20,615 bases of DNA from Pavlovales sp. CCMP2436 (lineage: Eukaryota > Haptophyta > Pavlovophyceae > Pavlovales), in NCBI GenBank assembly GCA_026770615.1, contig MU631400.1, forward strand, positions 196,933-217,547, written 5' to 3'. Of this stretch, positions 15,657-20,615 are shown one piece after another (position 1 is the first letter of the stretch; each line of letters opens with the position of its first letter). The position numbers were made by a program, and so were the translations under genes. Below the pieces are notes generated by a model, which saw nothing but the letters and a program-made list of their open reading frames with translations, did no database searches and was not told the origin of the DNA.

Positions 15657-16108
15657 TAGGTCCACAGCCACTGATGAGTCACTGTACACGTAATTACACT
15701 AGCTTGAGATCTTATACGCGAGTGTAGTTTAGTTACTTAAACTACTGAAAAGCATTAACTAAGTCCGGCTATATCTACTCTTGAGTCTAACTAGGTATTG
15801 TCCGCTAATAATAAATTGTCCAAATGAATCACTTACTCGCATCGAAGAACGTGAAGTTGAACAAAGGGTACCGACTGCGTGCGACTATATGCACTTGGAC
15901 CGCCAGGGCATGCAGGTTGGCTCAGGTTGAGGCGGACTCTTGCGCGGGAGACTCAGCGCGAAAATCAAATGAGCGAGGTACCCGGTCCAAATCGGAGTCA
16001 TCCGTGTGATCAGAAGAGATAAGGCGGCGGGGAGGAGGTTGACAGTTTCGCCACTGCTGACTTTCCTCCAGTGGCGCCGCACTTAGTGTGGAGTGCACTG
16101 CCTCTTAA
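15657..16108. other. MULE 3' non-coding region, no gene seen
   Basis: AT-rich after the stop, with TAATAATAAAT near 15807. No supported ORF: frames here are short and lack recognisable features. It separates the transposase stop from the right inverted arm. Confidence 0.5.
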
Positions 16109-16579
16109 CTTCATGCCGTAGATATTCGTGCCCCAGTTCGTGTCGAAGTGCAAGATGTTCTCCTCGCCGCGGATCGCCCACTCGCCGGCAGCGCCCTCCT
16201 ACGCACGGCACACGGCGCAGGGTCAGGGGCAGGATCAGGGCTGGGGCGCTGGGGCTAGGGCTGGGATCAGGACTAGGGCAAGGGCTAGAAAGGAGGCTAG
16301 AGCTAGGCTGAGCGCACGCGCGCCATCTCGAAGAAGACCTGCCTGAGCCGGCCGCAGCTGAGCCCGCCTCCCCGAGCCCGCTTCCGAGCCCGTCGCCGCT
16401 CCGCCGCCGAGCCCGCCGCCATACCTGTGCGCGGTCGGTCTCCGAGCCTCGTGCGCGGTAGTGAGCGGTGCGCGCAGCCAAGGGCGCACGCGCGAGCCAA
16501 GGTGTTTACGCCTGAAGGCAGTTAAATTCAGTCGGTCTGGTTGCAGTTAAATTCAGACGGTCTGTCTATAAATTGGGCG
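16109..16579 (-). repeat. MULE right arm: internally deleted inverted copy of the left 1.5 kb
   Basis: Reverse-complemented, this 471-bp arm first matches the left terminus (16579 to about 16365 against 11809 to about 12040). It then jumps to match 13094-13334 (about 16357 to 16109). It therefore contains the transposase start codon and leader, the CCCTAG-rich intron and the beginning of the first-Asp exon up to about TNIYG. A 65-codon remnant frame (16303-16500, minus) fuses the leader to QVFFEMARVRSA. Confidence 0.85.
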
Positions 16580-16588
16580 AGCAGGTTG
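16580..16588. repeat. Target-site duplication, right copy
   Basis: AGCAGGTTG, partner of 11800-11808 with one mismatch. It encodes part of NLL in the copia integrase on the minus strand. Confidence 0.85.
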
Positions 16589-17986
16589 AGGATGATCGTG
16601 GCCATGAAGACTAGAAGTGGCCAGCCGAAAACGGGATCGATGTTGGTGTGCGCCGCGATCGTGAATGCCTTCTCCAGGATCGAGCGGATCGCGCGCTCGG
16701 CGTGGCCGTTCTGTTGGCTGGTGTAGACGCACGTCGTCCACTGGTCGATGGTGAACTCGGCGCGAAGGCGATCCATGTTGCTCTTGGGCAGCTCGAGGGC
16801 GTTGTCTGATCGTACTGCACGCGGGACTCCATGCCGTAGGAAATGGCGCCGCAGGATTGATGCAGCCTCGCTCTTCTTGGCCATGCAGTAACTCCACTTG
16901 TACCCGGAGCCCTCGTCGATGATCACGAGAAAGAATCTGACGATCCTTCCACCGCTGAGCGGATCTGGTGCTGCGAAATGTGGCCCGCTCGTGTCGATGT
17001 CGATGAAGATGCCGTGCTCGTAAGTGACGTGCGTTCGACTTGAGGAGTTTGCCGAGCAGATCTGCCGTCGCTCGCGTGGTCGGGATAGATTTGGGGATGT
17101 AGCCATTAGTGGCAGCAGCGCGGATTAGCGCTTTGTGCTGGCTCGCGCCCGGCTGTCCGGCTCTGGCTGCTGCGAGCATGCGAAGCGCCCCGTCGTCGTG
17201 CGCCGCCGACATCGATACGATTGGTGTGTGGAGATCATTCGGTAGGGAGGGATGGAAATCATGGGCTATCGGAGAGGATTGTAATGTTGGTTCTGGTTCA
17301 TGATGCCGCGGTTTTTGGAGGAGATAGGATGGGGCCTGGCGGATTGCGATAGGCAGAGTGGTCTCGCCGATGTGACGTCGCAGTACTAACGTGCCCTCGG
17401 AGAGGTGAATCGAGTAGTGGTCCCGGCGCAGGGAGATGGCCCCGGTGTTGTGCAAGTCCGAAAAATTGATAAGAGGCCGCTCAATGTCGGGGACGTGCAG
17501 CGAGTTTGGGATTTCGACAGGGACGTGTTTGCCGTAGATCGAATTGAGAATGAGCAGGACCGCAGTGCCGATGCCGACGGCGTGGATGAACCGGCCTGAT
17601 TCTGCGACTCGGATTCACAAGGATCTCTGAGGGATTGGTTTATAGTCGGATTGGAAATAGGATCTACGTGCAAACATCAGGCACGTTGCCCCTACGTCTA
17701 CTAGCCCTATCTGGGTTGACGGATCGGTCAGCTCGGCGGCGGTGGCACAGGATTCGAGGACTGACACGCGCATGCAGGATTGGTGCTTGGATGTGATTGG
17801 ATCGAGCGCGGCGAAGGCGCTAATGGATGGGGATCGGGGTTTGAGATCGGAGGGCGACATGTCCAGATCGAAATTGTCTGCGACCTCGTCTCCAGCGCAG
17901 CTAGCACTGGAAAAGAAGTCGCCGCCACTGCCGACTGCTACCACCTCGCGCTTGAGATCTGTGAATTCAGAACCAATCGGGTTCAA
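16589..17986 (-). pseudogene. Copia pol: protease, pre-integrase and integrase
   Basis: Protease: IGLVDVGATCLMFARRSYFQ with active-site DVGA in place of DSGA/DTGA (Asp at 17696-17698). After a frameshift near 17620, FIHAVGIGTAVLL and HVPDIERPLINFSDLHNTGA are copia-like. Pre-integrase region: about 17100-17250, with a further shift near 17050. Integrase: FIDIDTSGPHF, then FFLVIIDEGSGYKWSY, RSDNALE and TSQQNGHAERAIRSI, giving D, D and E with exactly 35 residues between the second Asp and the Glu. The integrase body stops at ATIILNLL where the MULE is inserted; the last codons of the open frame belong to the transposon end. Confidence 0.92.
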
Positions 17987-18154
17987 AATGTCGACGGTCT
18001 CGTGCGGCCTCGCCCCCTGCGCCGCGCCCTCGTGGCCATCCCTGCGGCCCGGGCAACCCCTGCGGCGCGGGCCCGCCTGCGAGAAGCCGCGCCTTTCCGC
18101 GAGGTAGGTCTCTCACTTTGCAGTGTCCGATGTGCCGTCCTCTTTGCGCAAAGT

Positions 18155-18199
18155 CGGGCAGAGCTTGGGGATGTGTCCGACGCCTTTGCAGATGCTGCA
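18155..18199 (-). other. CCHC zinc knuckle coding segment
   Basis: Encodes CSICKGVGHIPKLCP, a perfect CX2CX4HX4C knuckle as used by retroelement Gag to bind RNA. The reading continues about 13 codons to a TGA at 18113-18115. Degenerate neighbours in the tandem repeat keep KGVGHIP but lack the cysteines. Confidence 0.85.
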
Positions 18200-18357
18200 C
18201 TGGGGATGTGCCCGACGCCTTTGCAAATGCGGATGCGCCTTGCGCCTTCTCGCGGGGCAGTGCGCTGTACACGCGCCTTTGGGGATGTGCCCAACACCTT
18301 TGCTGATGCGGATGCGCCTTGCGCCTTCTCGTGGGGCAGTGCGCTGTACACGCGCCT
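18165..18357. repeat. 79-bp tandem repeat (two full units and a 36-bp partial)
   Basis: Units 18201-18279 and 18280-18357 are near-identical; 18165-18200 matches only the first 36 bp. Each full unit contains, on the minus strand, a VYSALP(H/R)EKAQGAS-coding part and a KGVGHIP-coding part. A length of 79 is not a multiple of three, so every unit shifts the gag frame. Confidence 0.85.
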
Positions 18358-18858
18358 GACCGTCTCAGGAAGAACGTTGAGGCGCTCGCTCGGGTCTGGG
18401 ATCGGGAGGGAGTCTGGCATACGGTTCTCCGGTTTGCGGATCGGGTGTTTGAGGCGCATCTGCTCCAAGATCTCGGGGTTGAAGATGTCTGCGACTCCAT
18501 GGCTCTCGAGAAGGCGAGTGGCGTCCGAGACGAGGCCGCGCTCGAGCTTGCCGAGTGCCTTTTTCACCTCGTTGTCGAGCTCGGTCCACTCGCGCGGCTC
18601 ACTGCTCCGGCTGAGGGCGATAGCCTTTGCCCACCCGTCAATGAGCGAGGCGTGGTCCCCCGAACGCCAGGTGGCAAAGCGGCTCGTGATGGCTCGCACT
18701 GTGCGGTGGCCGCCGCGCGCCGACTTGCAGAAAAAGAGGGAGGGTGCAACGATTATCAGCTTGTAGCACCGGTCGCGCTCGAGGTCGGTGGTGGCGTGTT
18801 GGAGGTGAGTGAGCACCTCGGTGTTGAACTCGGCCCAGTTCTCGTAGTGCCCTGGGGT
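18358..18858 (-). mobile_element. LINE-like fragment (region just N-terminal to RT) inside gag
   Basis: Within the 580-codon minus frame, ENWAEFNTEVLTHLQ, LIIVAPSLFFCKSARGGHRT, SRFATWRSGDHASLIDGWAK, KLERGLVSDATRLLESHGVA and LEQMRLKHPIRKPE resemble a conserved block that precedes the RT in many protist LINE-type proteins. That block has an RGG motif, a WRxGD segment, GxxSxAxRxLxSxGV and LxxKHP. The expected continuation, ETVRRVxxSLPxxxAxGxSG, is approximated by ETVRRVYSALPHEKAQGAS at the repeat edge, where similarity ends. The assignment is from memory of family patterns and needs a search. Confidence 0.45.
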
Positions 18859-20147
18859 GATCTTGCCCGCGTCAATGGAGAGCGCGTTGCCGTTGAACCC
18901 GGCCAGATCCATCACATCGAGATGGTCTACTGCCGAGCCCCACTCGTCTTCCGGGCGCGCGCGGTTGGGTGCGCGCGTTGGCATGGCGGGCTCCGCTGCA
19001 TCACCGCGGCGCTGGCGGTTCTGCGGTGGGCCGTCGTCGTCGGCGGGCGGTGGGGGGGCATAGGGCGGCGGCGGTGGCGGGTAAGGCGATGGCGGCTGCG
19101 GTCCGGTGAGAGGGTGCGTGGACGGCGGTGGCGGCCGGGGCGGCGGCGGTGGCGGCTGGCCTTGCCGCTGTGCCGGCCGCGCGTAGTAGCCAGGCAGCGC
19201 GCGGTAAGGCGGTTGCGATGCGCACTGCTGCTGCTGGCGTGTGTTTGCCGCCGGGCTCGCTCGCTCATCGGGCTCGCGGGCCCGGCGGGTCTGCCTCGGC
19301 ATTTTCCCAGCCAGATAGTCAAGCTGCGGCTCGCATGTCGGCGCGGTTGGCGGCGGCGCGCCTCGGGCCAATGCATCTGCGATAGCCGCGGCTGAAGCTG
19401 CAGTTTCGGCGTTATCACGGCCCGCCAGAGCATTGTGGATCTTGGCGGCAGCCGTGTGAGAGGCCGTTCTCGCAATGGTGAGGTAAGGAGATGCGTCCTG
19501 AGCGGCGCGCGCAACGGCCATGCGCTCGAGAAAGGACGGCGCTCCGGTCGGCGGGTCGCGCGCCTCGGGCCAAGCCGACTGCGCGAGCCAGGGCTGGGCG
19601 GTGAAGTGGAAGTGAAAGTTGTTAGACCAGTCGGTCGAGCGAAGGTTTGGTATGGCGTCCTGGACGTCGTTGGCGGGCTGCCCCTTGATCGTCGCCTTCG
19701 CGGCCGCGCCGAGCTTGTAGAGCATGCCCGCCTTGAACTTGTCATAGATAGTGATGTTTGGGATGCTGTTGAACTTGTCGGGGTGAAGGCCTGTGCTCGC
19801 CTTGCGATAGCGGCTCAGCAGCCCGGCGTCGAGCTCTAATGACGAGGGCGCCCACGGGGACGGAACCGCAGGTCTACTCCCGTCTTGAGGATGGGCATCA
19901 GCGCGAGCACCTTGCGCGCGAGGGTGATGTCGTCCTTAATGGAGTCAGGCCCCGCCTTCTGCACCAGCAGGAAGACTTTGCCGTAGGACTCGTTGATGGC
20001 CTCGAGCAGCGGGAGGCGCAGCTGCGGGGCGGGCGGGATGAAGGAGAGGAGGTTCGGCATGTCGACGTCGCCCGAGGGCACGCCGCCCATAGTGAACGCG
20101 GCGCCTGTGCAGGCGACCGCGAGGAGGAGGCGCGGGGCCTCTGCCAT

Positions 20148-20615
20148 CGTGAAACGGTAAATACAAACAATGGTTATAAGTTTTGCTTTGATTACTAGTG
20201 AAGGGCACAGAAATTGAGGCTCAGTTTCTTACCGTTGCGGCGGTTTCTAATTACCCGCGATTCCCTGTAGGAGAGACTAGAGACTATACATATAGATCCC
20301 TATCAGTAACATATACGTGTTTCGGCTTCGCACATTTTTCCTCTGCACCATGTCGGTTTTCTTTCCGCTCAATTCGGTTCATAATTTATTATCCAGCATT
20401 CGAGACCCCTCATCGTCGTCGGTTCGTAACTCGACGTCACTCCGAAGAGTGAACTCGCCGTGCCAGCAGGTACCTCTAGCTGCATCCATTCAGCTGAAGG
20501 GCCATCACTGACAATAATTACGTTGTTGAGTTGCCGAACGCGCCCATGTCCTCTCTGACTCCTCTTTGCTGCCGCCGTCGTCCCTGTGCCGCTGTCGCCC
20601 TTGTCCCAGCCGCCC
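20148..20615 (-). other. Probable copia leader/5' LTR region
   Basis: Upstream of the gag ATG, read on the minus strand, this holds no ORF of note but carries the hairpin/AATAAA module at 20381-20472. An LTR or untranslated leader is expected here. I could not find a same-orientation partner to the left of 6412, so the LTR limits and the primer-binding site are not defined. Confidence 0.4.
20381..20472 (-). repeat. Hairpin/AATAAA module, copy 3 (inverted)
   Basis: On the minus strand: GGCACGGCG, TCACTC-TTCG-GAGTGA (20437-20452, perfect stem with a C(UUCG)G-type tetraloop), CGTCGAG, GAACCGACGA, GGGTCTCGA and AATAAATTAT (20381-20390). The order and spacing match 5164-5244 in opposite orientation. 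Confidence 0.65.

Larger units (their letters stand above)
11809..16579 (+). mobile_element. Mutator-like (MULE) DNA transposon, 4771 bp
   Basis: The ends are CGCCCGATTTATAGTCAGAC (left) and, reverse-complemented, CGCCCAATTTATAGACAGAC (right), with long inverted homology continuing inward. They are flanked by a 9-bp duplication, the size typical of Mutator elements. Inside is a plus-strand gene with MULE transposase motifs. It lies in the copia integrase/linker junction. The transposase is interrupted by AT-rich sequence and frame changes, so activity is doubtful, although the arms remain similar. Confidence 0.9.
6412..20147 (-). mobile_element. Degenerate Ty1/copia-type LTR retrotransposon, split by nested insertions
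   Basis: Gag, protease, integrase, reverse transcriptase and RNase H occur in the copia order (integrase before RT) from right to left. Segments are 18113-20147 (gag), 16589-17986 (protease, integrase), 10583-11799 (linker, RT start) and 6412-7756 (RT, RNase H). The gaps are a Mutator-like transposon and a virus-like gene block; a LINE-like fragment lies in gag. Without the two large insertions the coding body would be about 6.1 kb. At least six frameshifts (near 19855, 17620, 17050, 11110, 10715, 7575 and 6930) make it inactive. LTRs are not securely delimited. Confidence 0.88.
18113..20147 (-). pseudogene. Copia gag-like ORF with zinc knuckle
   Basis: ATG at 20145-20147 (MAEAPRLLLAVACTGAAFTM) leads to LLSFIPPAPQLRLPLLEAIN and ILKTGVDLR. 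A frameshift near 19855 leads on to LELDAGLLSRYRKASTGLHP, DKFNSIPNITIYDKFKAGML and STDWSNNFHFHFTAQPWLAQ. A long Pro/Gln/Arg-rich segment follows (about 19000-19300). The C-terminal knuckle CSICKGVGHIPKLC (CX2CX4HX4C, 18155-18199) lies in a different frame from the preceding 580-codon ORF, because of the tandem repeat beside it. Gag assignment rests on position before protease and on the knuckle; the N-terminal part has no motif I can name. Confidence 0.65.

Noticed and set aside
17780..19395. Long plus-strand ORFs of 328 and 358 codons
   Set aside because: They are antisense shadows of the gag-like ORF; the minus strand carries the zinc knuckle and retroelement motifs.
5164..20472. A single 15-kb element (for example a Maverick) bounded by the inverted hairpin modules
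   Set aside because: A third copy exists at 2075, no target duplication was seen, and the interior is explained by nested elements.

Overview
The window looks like nuclear DNA of a eukaryotic microbe, most plausibly a marine microalga. Coding stretches are GC-rich and carry GT-AG introns, simple repeats and poly-purine/pyrimidine tracts are abundant, and there are no bacterial-style operons or tRNA/rRNA genes. I cannot name the species; a haptophyte or another alga of the red-plastid lineages is only a guess.

Positions 1-6400 are mostly non-coding: microsatellites, short diverged direct repeats, foldbacks and a few exon-like scraps with no recognisable family. The clearest scrap is a possible terminal exon at 1741-1871, whose 3' end recurs in decayed form about 85 bp further on.

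Positions 6412-20147 are dominated by one degenerate Ty1/copia-type LTR retrotransposon on the minus strand. Read from right to left it has gag with a CCHC knuckle, a DxGA-type protease, an integrase with D,D-35-E spacing, a proline-rich linker, a reverse transcriptase with VDD and an RNase H. Several frameshifts break it. Three nested events split it further. (1) A 4771-bp Mutator-like DNA transposon (11809-16579) sits in the integrase/linker junction; it has long inverted arms and a 9-bp target duplication (8/9 identical), and removing it with one duplication copy restores the copia frame exactly. (2) A block of about 2.8 kb (about 7757-10582) splits the reverse transcriptase. It holds tightly packed, intron-less ORFs on both strands: ankyrin repeats, a degenerate protein kinase-like ORF, a LamG-type protein with tail-fibre-like repeats, and two unknown proteins. 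This gene content resembles a captured piece of a large DNA virus of algae. (3) A fragment resembling the region just upstream of the RT in protist LINE-type proteins (about 18358-18858) lies inside gag next to the zinc knuckle, where a 79-bp frame-shifting tandem repeat has formed.

The Mutator-like element carries its own plus-strand, multi-exon transposase gene (11966-15656): an Ala/Gly-rich N-terminus, a FAR1/MuDR-like Cys/His region, the first catalytic Asp (DTTWGTN), the second (TDGD, followed by CxxH) and a lysine-rich tail. An 896-bp, extremely AT-rich simple-sequence block lies between the two Asp exons. The right arm is not a plain inverted repeat but a 471-bp internally deleted, inverted copy of the left 1.5 kb of the element.

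The right edge (20148-20615) is the probable 5' LTR/leader of the copia element. It contains a small hairpin-plus-AATAAA module that occurs twice more in the left part of the window, with different tetraloops on conserved stems.
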